Shown: positions 8,318-16,696 of the stretch, piece by piece
How positions within the stretch are numbered: the stretch's first letter is position 1
How the letters are laid out: every line of letters begins with the position of its first letter
NCBI GenBank assembly: GCA_005223375.1
Contig: RXOD01004622.1
Coordinates: 1 to 19,852 of the forward strand
Origin: Amoebophrya sp. AT5.2
Lineage: Eukaryota; Sar; Dinophyceae; Syndiniales; Amoebophryaceae
DNA: 19,852 bases
Direction of reading: 5' to 3'
Program-made: the position numbers and the translations under genes
Notes under the pieces: model-generated
Databases searched by the model: none
What the model saw: the letters and a program-made list of their open reading frames with translations, nothing else
What the model was told of the DNA's origin: nothing

Positions 8318-8336
8318 CTGGAAAAAGGGCAAATAA
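8318..8336 (-). promoter_or_regulatory. Candidate 3' splice site, strong pyrimidine tract
   Basis: The minus strand reads TTTGCCCTTTTTCCAG then TTGAG, close to the eukaryotic acceptor consensus. With the site near 8226 it could supply a subgenomic, env-style mRNA for Gag. Confidence 0.35.
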
Positions 8337-8528
8337 ACATAGACAAAACAGAGATGCCAGTCGCGCAGGCGACTGCTCCTGCTAGAACTCAAGCTTTTGA
8401 AAAGTAGTAAACAAATATCTAAAACAAGTCGCATTCATTGTAATTTGCACCTGAAATCAATAATTAACTGTAGATCAGTGCCCGTAGCCATAAGCAATAT
8501 TTTAAGTTCCGATTTAGAATTTAGCGTT

Positions 8529-11500
8529 CTAGTCGATGTGTTCCTCCTCATCCACGTCCACCCACCGCTTCTTCAGCTCCGTTCGCACCAGCACAAACGC
8601 CTTGCCTCCGCCGCCAAGCGGCGTGGCCCCAATGTTCACACCCCCACTCTCCGCCGCGCGCCACTGATCACTGTAGCAGGACAGTGGTGCCGTGGAAGGC
8701 TGGTCCGCCCATCGGAAAAACGTGTCTCGGCGCACCCCAAGCCGATTCCACCCCGGTCCGCCCATGAAACGGTCAGGAAGTTCAGGAGGAACGAACAGCG
8801 CCGCGCAACGGACAGGAAGGTGATGAAACGTCCATTTCGCCCCCGATTCCGTCCACTTTGACCGCGAAACTGCAGCCCCCGCCTGTGCAGAATGCCCTTT
8901 CCGCCTGATTCCCGAACGGCTCCGCCCCCTGATCGTAGGCACAGGAGGGGAAAACGCGCCCAACGCCCCACGCTGCTCCTCCCGCCGGCGTTGTCGGTCG
9001 GAGGGCCCAAAAGACAGGGAAGGGATGTCCAGCACGCCGGTGGCGCTCGGTTTGTAGGTGCTAACAGAGGTCGAAACCAGTGGAATGGTGGAAAACAATG
9101 CCGCAACTCCCGCGATCTGCTCCAGGTCGTCCGAGGTCGTCGTCGTAGCTGCAACGGGGCCGGATTCCAGAGGTGTCCCAGTGTTTTTAACACCGATATT
9201 TTTCTCTTGTGGATCCGGACACGGGATGCAGGCGTACACACGCTCCTGCAGGACCTGTGCTTGTTGGTGCCCGACCGAACCACCGAGTGGCCGGTCAGGC
9301 TCATCGCGAGCACCGTCGGGAATAGAAGAAGAACTAATTACAACATTATCTCCAGCAGAAACGGGAACTTCAGGTCCTACCACATCCAAAGTGGAAGTGT
9401 TGTACCTGTCCTCCGAGACTGCTTTCAGCGGCCGCCCTTGCCGCGTTGTGGCTTTTTCAGTCAGTCGGACTTGTTCACCCCCTGGCCGTTTGAAGAAGGT
9501 TGTGCTTCCCACCCACCGTCGATTGGGTGGACCCAGCACTGCGTGCGCGCGCGCCTTGATTCGCCACGAATCCTGTTCCACGCCGCTCTCCTTCTCACCG
9601 TCCAGAAAAGTGTACTTTGTCACGCGATCGTCCGTCAACCACTGCTCCGCCAACTGCATAGTCACCGCCCCACCGCGAGTAGGAGTAATTTTAGCAACAC
9701 GCGGATCCACGTGCCACCGCGTCAATGCCCCCGCGCCTTCGGTCCAGTAGTCCTGCTCCAGCGGCTGAGTCGCAAGGACCATTCCCCCAGTACCAGCGTC
9801 GTCGTCCTGCTCCGTGGGGTTCATGATCATGTTCTCCACCTCCTGGTCCAGCGCCTGCGCCAACCGCGCCTCGTCCTCGATGCTGAGGACCCGCCGGATG
9901 TGTGCTTGCACCAGGTCGTAGAAAATCTTGTCGACCAGACCAAAATTTATGCAAAGGTGCAAAAGGAAGAGATGGCCGCTTCTTGCTTCCTTTGTTAGGC
10001 CGTCAGCCCAAAACCGATCCCCCGGTCCATGGGCGATGACCAACAGTCGTTCTCGCACCAACATGGCGATGGAGTGGTAATCCGGGCGCAGATTCCTCTC
10101 CTTGGGCTCTGCCAGCAGGTTCTTGGCGTCCGTGATGGATAACAACGGACGACTCAACCGGCAGAGGAACATGTCAAGGGTTATCTGGGCCAGGAAGATA
10201 TTCTCACTCACCAATAGTTTTTGTGCGAGGGTCTCGATTCCCGTCGACGAGTGGAATACGCGCCCGGGCTTTCCCCCGCCGAAACGGCTGATGGTACCCA
10301 AACGCCTGCATTTCTCCCCCGCGAGGAACGACGAACCTCCGACTTTGTCCTTCGACGCATCCGCACCACCGCCAAGAAAATGTTCTCCCAGCTCGGCGAT
10401 CTTGTACACGCGAATGACGTTCATGTTTGGCAACTGCGACAGGAGCACAAGGTTGTTCAACTCGTCCAAAAACAGGTCGATTTCGTCTGCGGAAGAGGCC
10501 ATTTCTGCAAAATGAGCATCGGAAGCAAGATCACCAAGCCGCTCCACAATACACGCATTGGTCTTCTCGAGCCAAATCAGCTCGCCCAATTTGCCGCGTA
10601 TTGGACTCTTGATGTCCCCATTCTTTTTCGCCCACTTATTCGCCCCCACCCGACGCCTAAAGTACGTGTTCACCTCCTCGTCCGACACCGTGGTGAGCTT
10701 GGAGGCATACGACTGTTGGCTCACGTAGATCACCACCGGCTCCTCCACCTGGTCGTCGAGAAACATCCACGGGTCGAACGTCCGCGCCGTGGCCTCCGCG
10801 TAATGCGTAGGGTCCCGGTCGCGCGTCACCCCCGTCCGGGCTTCCACATCCTGTAGCTCCTCTTCGGTGAAGTCCTCGACTGCGCTCTCGTCCAGCGTGA
10901 TGCCACTCAGCTCCATCATGTCGCTCTCGTGCAGTAAATACTGTTTCACACGCCACTGGTCTATCGCGTACGGCACCATCTGCAGCTCCCGTCCCACGAA
11001 GTTGTCCCTCTGACCACCTTGCAGCCGAGTAAACGAACCCAAACCAAAATGTTCGTACAAACAGATCAACCGCAGGTAAAACAATAACTTGCCGCCGCTC
11101 AACGTATCGTCAACATGCGTGCCCAACATTCCTGCCGGCGGCTCCGATCGTTGACAGTGCGGCAACATCTGGTTGTGGAGCTCAATCGACATTGGGTTCA
11201 GCATGCCCCGGCCCTCGCGCGGCTGCTGCAGCGCCAGCGGCTCCGGTTCGCTGTGCAGTTCCAAAATCGACACCCGCTTCTGCAAATTCGACGCCGGCAC
11301 CGACAGTATCTGCGACAACTTGTAGGTGAAGTACTGCCGCTCGTACCCGCCCGCCAGGGCCTTGCGCTCTTGCTGGTTGTGATGGTAGATCCAAAGCGAC
11401 GGATCCAAAAACGATTGTCGCAACCCCGTCAACCGATTGGCATCCCACCAAGAACACTCCCAACCTCTGGGTGCCCCTTTTTGTCCGTAGAGCTCCTTGT

Positions 11501-13211
11501 TGAGGCGGATCGCCTCATCCAAGGGTTCCACATCCGGTACGTGCAGGTCCAAAATATCCGCCGGCACCTTCATGTACACTTTCTTGTCTGCTTCCCGCTC
11601 GTACAGCTGCGAAAACTTCTTTCCCTTGAGGAATGCTTCGGCGATATCGGCGAGATCCGTGTGGGACCTGATCGACTGGTTGAAGTGCAACATGCACAGG
11701 ATGGTGGCGTCGCCCACGGTGTAGCAGCGGCTGTCTGGTGCTTCGCCATTGGCCCGGTGGTAACGCACGTCTTTGAACCCGTGCGTTATCCACCGGGCCT
11801 TGGCCTTCGTGAAACGACCACTCACGCGCTCCACTTTTATGGCCAAGAGCCACCTACTGCTCACTATGTTCTCCCCCGCGATGTCCTTCAACTTGCAACG
11901 CTCACCTAGCACGCCGTTCTTCGCAATCGCCTGTATTTCGATAACGCAGGCCGCGTAAGCAAACATCGCAAATCCCAACCTCACCGCGTCCTCCAACCGG
12001 ACCACGATGAGTGAAGACTTTACACCCTCCGAGTACAAACGCACTGCTTCCAATGCATCCTCGCAGGTCTCGAAAAACACCCGCCCTACGAAGGTTCCCG
12101 GCACGTCCTCGCGCGCCGCGTCCTCCGAGCAAAACTCGGGCGTGCTCGATGGTCCCCAGCGTAGGTAGCAGTGGCGTCCCTTCGGAGTCATGCCTCGCAC
12201 CCTGTCCTTGAACAAGTTTACCTCGACGGCCACGTAGTGCACTTCGCGCTTCTCACCGGGATTCTTGGGCGACAGCTTGTCCCTGATGCAACAGCCGTTT
12301 AGCAGTTGGCTGAACACAAAACACATGTCGTTGTTTCCCCGCTGTAGTCGGGAGGTGTGCTCCCGGCATTTCTCACGCTCCATGAACGCGGTCACCTTCG
12401 GCAACACATCAAAGTCGAACGACCGCTCCGCGATCGGAGACGGCACTTCGATTGCAGAAGAAAGGTATACTTTTCCGCTCTCAACCGCTAAATTCACACT
12501 CGTGCGATACTTTTCAACCTCTGCTCGGACCCGCTCGTGCAGTACTCCGTCCGTGAACAACTTTTCCTCCCCCTCTAGCGCTATTGCTACCTCTTTCTCG
12601 TCCTCCCGCAGTGTCGCCGAAGAGAATGTTGCGAAAGTGTGCGCAGCACTGGTCGTAGCGGAGCCAAACATCGCGTTACCCGAGGCGGCCCCTTCGTCAT
12701 CACCACCTTCGTCGCGACGAGGACTCCTGGAACGAGATCTTGCACGCGACGCAGCCTCCACCGCGGGACCGCGTGGTCGGCGAATCACCTTATGCTGATC
12801 TAAGTTGTCCATCCGTGCTCGGCGTGCTGCGTACCGCATCGCCCGCGCAGACGGCTCTGCCGCGCCGGTAGGCATCACGAGGGTTCCAATCTCGGCATCA
12901 CGAACGTCCCAAGCGTGCATTCGGCTCGCCAAACTCCGCGCTGGCGGCGGACCTGCAGGCAATTCATCTGCTTCACGATCCCCGAGATGCGTCTCCATCG
13001 GCTGCGGAACGCGCAGTCGTGGGCTGCCATCGCGGGCCTCGTCGTCCGACGAATAAGAAGAGTTAGATTTTTGGAACTCCTGACGGAAAGTGCGCCATCG
13101 GTGGATGCGACGCCGGGCCGTGCGTCCCCGCAGGAAGTTCAAGACTGAGTCGCTGGCCGGAGGACCGCGAACTGCGCATGTCAGCGAAGTGCCCGGGCAG
13201 AGCCGGATCAA
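8529..13211 (-). CDS. pol: Copia-type reverse transcriptase-RNase H (last pol frame)
   Basis: 1560 codons, open from just after a TGA near 13217; the first codon is TTG and the first ATG is Met72 (12998), so entry is probably by +1 shift from the zinc-finger frame. Residues ~154-170 hold an Arg-Ser run (RARSRSRSPRR). RT motifs follow copia order: ...SSRWLLAIKV, KARWITHGFKD (471-481), DIAEAFLKG with catalytic Asp522, YGQKGAPRGW (575-584) and GTHVDD with Asp701/702. The RNase H part shows Asp951, Glu993, Asp1028 and the terminal WADGLTK (Asp1070). Beyond it is an unusual ~480-residue extension; residues 1163-1242 are homologous to residues 111-192 of the protease-integrase frame (numbered from the GTG at 16516). 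The protein ends in an acidic tail. All core residues are present, so it may be active. Confidence 0.9.
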   Translation of the reverse strand: MIRLCPGTSLTCAVRGPPASDSVLNFLRGRTARRRIHRWRTFRQEFQKSNSSYSSDDEARDGSPRLRVPQPMETHLGDREADELPAGPPPARSLASRMHAWDVRDAEIGTLVMPTGAAEPSARAMRYAARRARMDNLDQHKVIRRPRGPAVEAASRARSRSRSPRRDEGGDDEGAASGNAMFGSATTSAAHTFATFSSATLREDEKEVAIALEGEEKLFTDGVLHERVRAEVEKYRTSVNLAVESGKVYLSSAIEVPSPIAERSFDFDVLPKVTAFMEREKCREHTSRLQRGNNDMCFVFSQLLNGCCIRDKLSPKNPGEKREVHYVAVEVNLFKDRVRGMTPKGRHCYLRWGPSSTPEFCSEDAAREDVPGTFVGRVFFETCEDALEAVRLYSEGVKSSLIVVRLEDAVRLGFAMFAYAACVIEIQAIAKNGVLGERCKLKDIAGENIVSSRWLLAIKVERVSGRFTKAKARWITHGFKDVRYHRANGEAPDSRCYTVGDATILCMLHFNQSIRSHTDLADIAEAFLKGKKFSQLYEREADKKVYMKVPADILDLHVPDVEPLDEAIRLNKELYGQKGAPRGWECSWWDANRLTGLRQSFLDPSLWIYHHNQQERKALAGGYERQYFTYKLSQILSVPASNLQKRVSILELHSEPEPLALQQPREGRGMLNPMSIELHNQMLPHCQRSEPPAGMLGTHVDDTLSGGKLLFYLRLICLYEHFGLGSFTRLQGGQRDNFVGRELQMVPYAIDQWRVKQYLLHESDMMELSGITLDESAVEDFTEEELQDVEARTGVTRDRDPTHYAEATARTFDPWMFLDDQVEEPVVIYVSQQSYASKLTTVSDEEVNTYFRRRVGANKWAKKNGDIKSPIRGKLGELIWLEKTNACIVERLGDLASDAHFAEMASSADEIDLFLDELNNLVLLSQLPNMNVIRVYKIAELGEHFLGGGADASKDKVGGSSFLAGEKCRRLGTISRFGGGKPGRVFHSSTGIETLAQKLLVSENIFLAQITLDMFLCRLSRPLLSITDAKNLLAEPKERNLRPDYHSIAMLVRERLLVIAHGPGDRFWADGLTKEARSGHLFLLHLCINFGLVDKIFYDLVQAHIRRVLSIEDEARLAQALDQEVENMIMNPTEQDDDAGTGGMVLATQPLEQDYWTEGAGALTRWHVDPRVAKITPTRGGAVTMQLAEQWLTDDRVTKYTFLDGEKESGVEQDSWRIKARAHAVLGPPNRRWVGSTTFFKRPGGEQVRLTEKATTRQGRPLKAVSEDRYNTSTLDVVGPEVPVSAGDNVVISSSSIPDGARDEPDRPLGGSVGHQQAQVLQERVYACIPCPDPQEKNIGVKNTGTPLESGPVAATTTTSDDLEQIAGVAALFSTIPLVSTSVSTYKPSATGVLDIPSLSFGPSDRQRRREEQRGALGAFSPPVPTIRGRSRSGIRRKGHSAQAGAAVSRSKWTESGAKWTFHHLPVRCAALFVPPELPDRFMGGPGWNRLGVRRDTFFRWADQPSTAPLSCYSDQWRAAESGGVNIGATPLGGGGKAFVLVRTELKKRWVDVDEEEHID

Positions 13212-13596
13212 AAATCACGTTGTGTCGCTGCCGGGCCTCGAACTGAATCGGAACCTCTTGTGCCTTGCACGTCGTGGTCAGATGCTGGAGGAGACGACTC
13301 CTGGAGGTGAACTGGCGCCCGCATCGCTGACACGTGTGCACAATGCCACTCTGCCCAACGCTGCGGCTGCGGTGAGTCGAAGTTCCCGGTCCCAGGCGCG
13401 TGAACACACTTTTCCTTGGCATGTGAAACGACTGCCTGGCTGTTCGAAACCTCACTCCCTCACCCTCAGCTTCTTCACAAATGACTTCGTTCTCATCTTC
13501 TTCGCCCTCCATCACCAAAGATCCACCTCGCGACACAATGAGGTCAGCGAGATCCGGATCAGGGTACAGCTCCATTGATTTCATACTGCTCCCCAT
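13063..13596 (-). CDS. Acidic zinc-finger frame between integrase and RT
   Basis: The ATG at 13596 (MGSSMKS) lies inside the end of the integrase frame; the frame itself is open from upstream. It is +1 relative to integrase and -1 relative to RT, so two successive +1 shifts would weave it into one polyprotein; separate initiation is the alternative. An acidic stretch (EGEEDENEVICEEAEGEG) is followed by a basic region and a finger at 13332-13267: C-x2-C-x12-H-x4-C, with the GRQFTSRSRLLQHL spacing of a classical C2H2 finger but Cys as the last ligand. C2H2-type fingers bind DNA, RNA or protein; one between IN and RT is not standard for copia. The last ~50 codons overlap the RT frame and look less protein-like. 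Confidence 0.55.
   Translation of the reverse strand: MGSSMKSMELYPDPDLADLIVSRGGSLVMEGEEDENEVICEEAEGEGVRFRTARQSFHMPRKSVFTRLGPGTSTHRSRSVGQSGIVHTCQRCGRQFTSRSRLLQHLTTTCKAQEVPIQFEARQRHNVIFDPALPGHFADMRSSRSSGQRLSLELPAGTHGPASHPPMAHFPSGVPKI
13559..13565 (-). other. Candidate +1 frameshift site CCC TGA T
   Basis: The integrase frame ends GTA CCC TGA TCC. Skipping the T after CCC continues GAT CCG GAT in the zinc-finger frame, which is open here. A pyrimidine codon before UGA followed by a pyrimidine resembles the antizyme +1 site (UCC UGA U), and the P-site tRNA could re-pair from CCC to CCU. Confidence 0.4.
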
Positions 13597-16480
13597 CAAT
13601 CCTTTTCTCCACTGCCACGTCCCGAAACACATACGACGTGACAGATTGTCCGCGCCGCACGTAGACCAAGCTGTTAGCTGCATCAACTGCTTCCACCACG
13701 CCGTCTGTCCAACGGTGGAATTTAGAAGTCTCAGGTCGCCGAACGTACACGTGCATGCCGATCCGGTAGCTGGAGGCTGCGGCTCCCCGGTAAAACACGC
13801 GCCCAACAAGCTCGCGTCTCCGCCCGGTCATCTCCAAATCACGCCCCACAACTACTTTCCGCAGATCCGCTTCGACGATTGCATTGCGCTCCATAAAAAC
13901 TTCAATGTCCTTGTCGTGGACCCGCTGGTCGTTCATCAGCTCGCCCAACTGCAATTCCCAATCCCGGGTGCCCCTGTTGAACGTTCCCGTGTGGAAGTTT
14001 TCGGCCGACAGCTGCGTACCCAAAATGGGTTTCTGGTTCTGCTGCCACGTCATCTCCGCGACAATTTGTTGCTTCAGCTCGAACTCCGACGGGTAGTTGT
14101 CTTGGTCTGCGCGAATCTTCAGCAGCCGCTCGAGCGTTTCCTCCCAGCCGCCGCCCTCGTACGCGTCCTGGTCCTCGTAGTGCCCAGCGAGGCCCCAAAG
14201 AAAGATTTCCATCCATTGGTCTGCTGGCAAATTGGTGAGCTTGTTCAGAACCAGCCTGTCGTCCCCGTTCGTCCTTTCTAACTTAGAAATTTTATACGCG
14301 GCTTTCAGCCCGACAGGTCTGCCCTTCGTGTTGGCCGCCGTCACCACCCGCTGAAACCGGCGGGAGAGAAAGTCGGACCCCAAGTCGAAGACTAAATTTT
14401 CTGGTGCTCCATTTAACGCCCGCCGTGCGTTGCTGAAACATCTGATGGCTGCTCCCGTTTTTCCTCCCTTCCACGGTGCTTCATCAACTAGCTCCGTGTG
14501 TCGTTTGCGGGTGCATACATCGATGATCTTTACGAGGTAGCCGATCCTCGACGGCATGCCATCGATCAACCAAGTTATGTTTCGCCCGTCGGCGAACTGG
14601 AGCAAGGATCCGCGATACAGCACCTGCTTTGCGTCGTCAAACTCCCCGCATAGCTTACATTCGGCCCTGATCGCGCGGAGCATATCAAGGGCTTCGCCCT
14701 CGTACAGCAACTCGGCCGTCTTCTGGTGGCCGAGCGCGCGGTGCTCGTTCTCGAGAAACTGCCGCAGCAACTTTCGACGCCGTATCTCGGTGTTATCTTC
14801 CCACTCCTCCTCTCCGCCGTCGTCGTTTGCCGCGCCGTCCTGGCTCCCCACGACAAACTCCCCGCCTTCCAACTCCAACTCGTAGTCATTTAGATTTTCC
14901 GATCCGCTGTTGAGAAAAATCGCTCCAACCGCCATCGGCTCTCGGCAGAAGATGCGGCCGCGGCCTGCTGGTGGTCCTTCCCGTCGAGCGGACTTTGCCG
15001 CGAGCGTGGACAGCACCGTTGGTTCTCCGTCAGCCGTGAAGAATGCGGAAGCGATGTGCAGCTGGTTTCCCCGCCCCAGCGCAAAATCGGAAGAGACAAA
15101 TTCAATTTCCACCATCGCAATGGGCAGGTCGCAACAGCCGAACTGCAGATCGTCGATGATCAATCGTGGAGGAAGCGTTTTGTAACTGAGTGCACAGCCG
15201 TACCCGGCCATGAATGGCGTTCCCAGCAGCAGCGGGAAGAGGGCGATGGTGCCGCCCGAAATCACCTGGAACCACTGTTGGAAAATCTCGGCGGACTTAT
15301 TGATGATGAAGAACAGCAAGATCTCGAACGTAGCGGTCGGCGCCCGTGGAGCGTTCGGCTCGTTCGCGACCGTCCCAAAACTGACTGGCTGTCGCAACGT
15401 CCGTTCCCCACCAGGATTCGTCTTTCGCACTTTCTTCCAAACCGACTCCGGCATCGGGTTATGGGAGCTACAGCTGTCCACACCCACTTTACCATCGTAA
15501 GGCTTGTCGCCGCTCCGCTCCGTTAGCAGGATCTGCGATGCTTTCTTCACGAGCTGTTCATTAAACGTCGCCTCCACCGCCGTGGTCTGCGCGGCAGGTG
15601 AACTCGTCACGGAGCTGTACAAACTGCTCCCACTATCGGAAGCAGACGTCGATTCTTCGCTGAAGTCCACATGCGGCAGCCGCCGGCGCATGCGCGCCTC
15701 CCGCTTTCCTTGCATGATCGCCACATCCCGACGCGCATCGGGCGCAGCCTCGGTGGTGGGCGTGTGGAAGTTCGTAGTCGGCGCCACCTTCTGGATCAGG
15801 CGCTGAGAAGCCTCTGCCGGCGTCTGACTCAGCACAATGCCGGTCGCGATAGCAGCAGCTGTGTTCCGCGCAGCGGGATCATGATCGGCAGGCTCAGACG
15901 CCCGCACCACCGGTCCTAGCATGCGCTGACCATGCTTCTCTGGTCGTTTGTAGAAGATGGTAGAACCGGTCCACATCCGGCCCTCCTCAATGCTCGCGCG
16001 CTCGTCGTCGGGGTCTCTCCAGGAGTCAGAGAGATGACGAAACGGCGCGTCGCCGCCCTCGTCGACAAACCGATGCATCGTGTCTCGCTGGTCCGCCAGC
16101 CACTCCTGCGCTTGTGCTGCAGTCACCCCATCACCTCCTACTGGTGAAAATCGGGTGTGGCGCGCCTTGGTGTGCACGCGGATCAACTGTGTGTCGGTTT
16201 CCTGCCAAATGTCTGGTTTGCGCCGCGCGTTGCCTGACGAACGCCGGGACGAAGATTTAGATTTTTCAATGCTGGACGCAGATGGCGGCTCCGCCGATGG
16301 AATCGATACATCAGCAGTCGAATGTCGTACTGCGGACGGCATCGACGCGTCACTAGTCGATGACTCCATCTGGCGGTTTATACTGCGCGCACTGCGTTCC
16401 GCCTCCCCGTCGTAGAAAGACGATTCTGTGTCCCTGCCCGCGTCGTCGTGTAGCGCGGAGAATCTATTGTTGTTTAGCAT
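13559..16480 (-). CDS. pol: Copia-type protease-integrase (first pol frame)
   Basis: 973 codons from the first ATG (MLNNNRFS, weak context); the frame is open a little further, through a GTG at 16516 and back to a TAA in the 178-bp repeat. Numbering from that GTG: 1-105 disordered, Ser-rich; 111-192 a domain duplicated at the end of the RT frame; 346-352 VDSCSSH, the counterpart of copia protease DSGASHH with Cys for Gly; 427-435 LFPLLLGTP as the second protease strand; 592-623 the integrase zinc site (His592, His597, Cys620, Cys623). The integrase core has Asp652 (TWLIDGM), Asp711 (FDLGSDF) and Glu747 (KLERTNG), a DD35E spacing. An SH3-like C-terminal barrel lies at ~918-972. Gag is absent upstream. 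The frame ends at TGA within a likely shift site. Confidence 0.88.
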   Translation of the reverse strand: MLNNNRFSALHDDAGRDTESSFYDGEAERSARSINRQMESSTSDASMPSAVRHSTADVSIPSAEPPSASSIEKSKSSSRRSSGNARRKPDIWQETDTQLIRVHTKARHTRFSPVGGDGVTAAQAQEWLADQRDTMHRFVDEGGDAPFRHLSDSWRDPDDERASIEEGRMWTGSTIFYKRPEKHGQRMLGPVVRASEPADHDPAARNTAAAIATGIVLSQTPAEASQRLIQKVAPTTNFHTPTTEAAPDARRDVAIMQGKREARMRRRLPHVDFSEESTSASDSGSSLYSSVTSSPAAQTTAVEATFNEQLVKKASQILLTERSGDKPYDGKVGVDSCSSHNPMPESVWKKVRKTNPGGERTLRQPVSFGTVANEPNAPRAPTATFEILLFFIINKSAEIFQQWFQVISGGTIALFPLLLGTPFMAGYGCALSYKTLPPRLIIDDLQFGCCDLPIAMVEIEFVSSDFALGRGNQLHIASAFFTADGEPTVLSTLAAKSARREGPPAGRGRIFCREPMAVGAIFLNSGSENLNDYELELEGGEFVVGSQDGAANDDGGEEEWEDNTEIRRRKLLRQFLENEHRALGHQKTAELLYEGEALDMLRAIRAECKLCGEFDDAKQVLYRGSLLQFADGRNITWLIDGMPSRIGYLVKIIDVCTRKRHTELVDEAPWKGGKTGAAIRCFSNARRALNGAPENLVFDLGSDFLSRRFQRVVTAANTKGRPVGLKAAYKISKLERTNGDDRLVLNKLTNLPADQWMEIFLWGLAGHYEDQDAYEGGGWEETLERLLKIRADQDNYPSEFELKQQIVAEMTWQQNQKPILGTQLSAENFHTGTFNRGTRDWELQLGELMNDQRVHDKDIEVFMERNAIVEADLRKVVVGRDLEMTGRRRELVGRVFYRGAAASSYRIGMHVYVRRPETSKFHRWTDGVVEAVDAANSLVYVRRGQSVTSYVFRDVAVEKRIDGEQYEINGAVP

Positions 16481-16500
16481 GTGCAAGTCCTGATCGTTTC

Positions 16501-16515
16501 CCTGCTGCAAATCCA
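16501..16515 (-). other. Candidate primer-binding site
   Basis: Three bases inside the right-hand 178-bp repeat the minus strand reads TGGATTTGCAGCAGG. It starts with TGG, the complement of the CCA end of a tRNA, at the place where copia elements keep their primer site. The implied primer would have U before CCA; no specific tRNA was identified. It overlaps the open reading frame upstream of the first pol ATG. Confidence 0.35.
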
Positions 16516-16518
16516 CCT

Positions 16519-16696
16519 TAGTCCGTCTTCGCGTTACATCTTCCTCATATCTGATACAGTGTTAGCAGAACCACCTCTCGTGATGGCGACGACGCGCATG
16601 TCGTCGCAGGGCTGCAGCGCAGCACGCGTGGCGACCACGCAGAAACCAAAGCAAACACCGAAATCCCGAGCCGAGCATGGCTCGATCTCATCACCA
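16519..16696 (-). repeat. 178-bp direct repeat, candidate 5' LTR
   Basis: Identical to 24-201, with the same three hairpins (the 8-bp one at 16586-16607). Identity over the full length implies recent insertion if these are LTRs. Near its sense 3' end it contains GCTAACACTGTATCAG, which resembles a branch point plus acceptor, so it might also be used in splicing. Confidence 0.6.

Larger units (their letters stand above)
7525..8528. other. Gap between pol and the SH3/Gag block
   Basis: About 1 kb without a credible gene on either strand; the part nearest pol (8200-8528) is clearly more AT-rich than the rest of the element. It could hold a transcription start or splice acceptors for a second mRNA carrying the SH3-like ORFs and Gag. 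An AATAAA lies on the minus strand near 7863, but too early to end a Gag message. Confidence 0.5.

Noticed and set aside
8482..8491. CCGTAGCCAT, the first ten bases of the dinoflagellate spliced leader
   Set aside because: The match stops after ten bases, lies on the strand opposite to the genes, and a ten-base hit in 20 kb is not rare enough to prove a leader relic or the host lineage.
8892..9998. 368-residue plus-strand open frame
   Set aside because: Antisense of the RT extension; it has no domain, and the opposite frame carries RNase H and the duplicated domain.
16580..16696. Possible hammerhead ribozyme in the 178-bp repeat (GTGATGAG followed by a GC hairpin)
   Set aside because: The core needs CUGAUGA and a following GAAA; the first base is wrong and the GAAA is missing.
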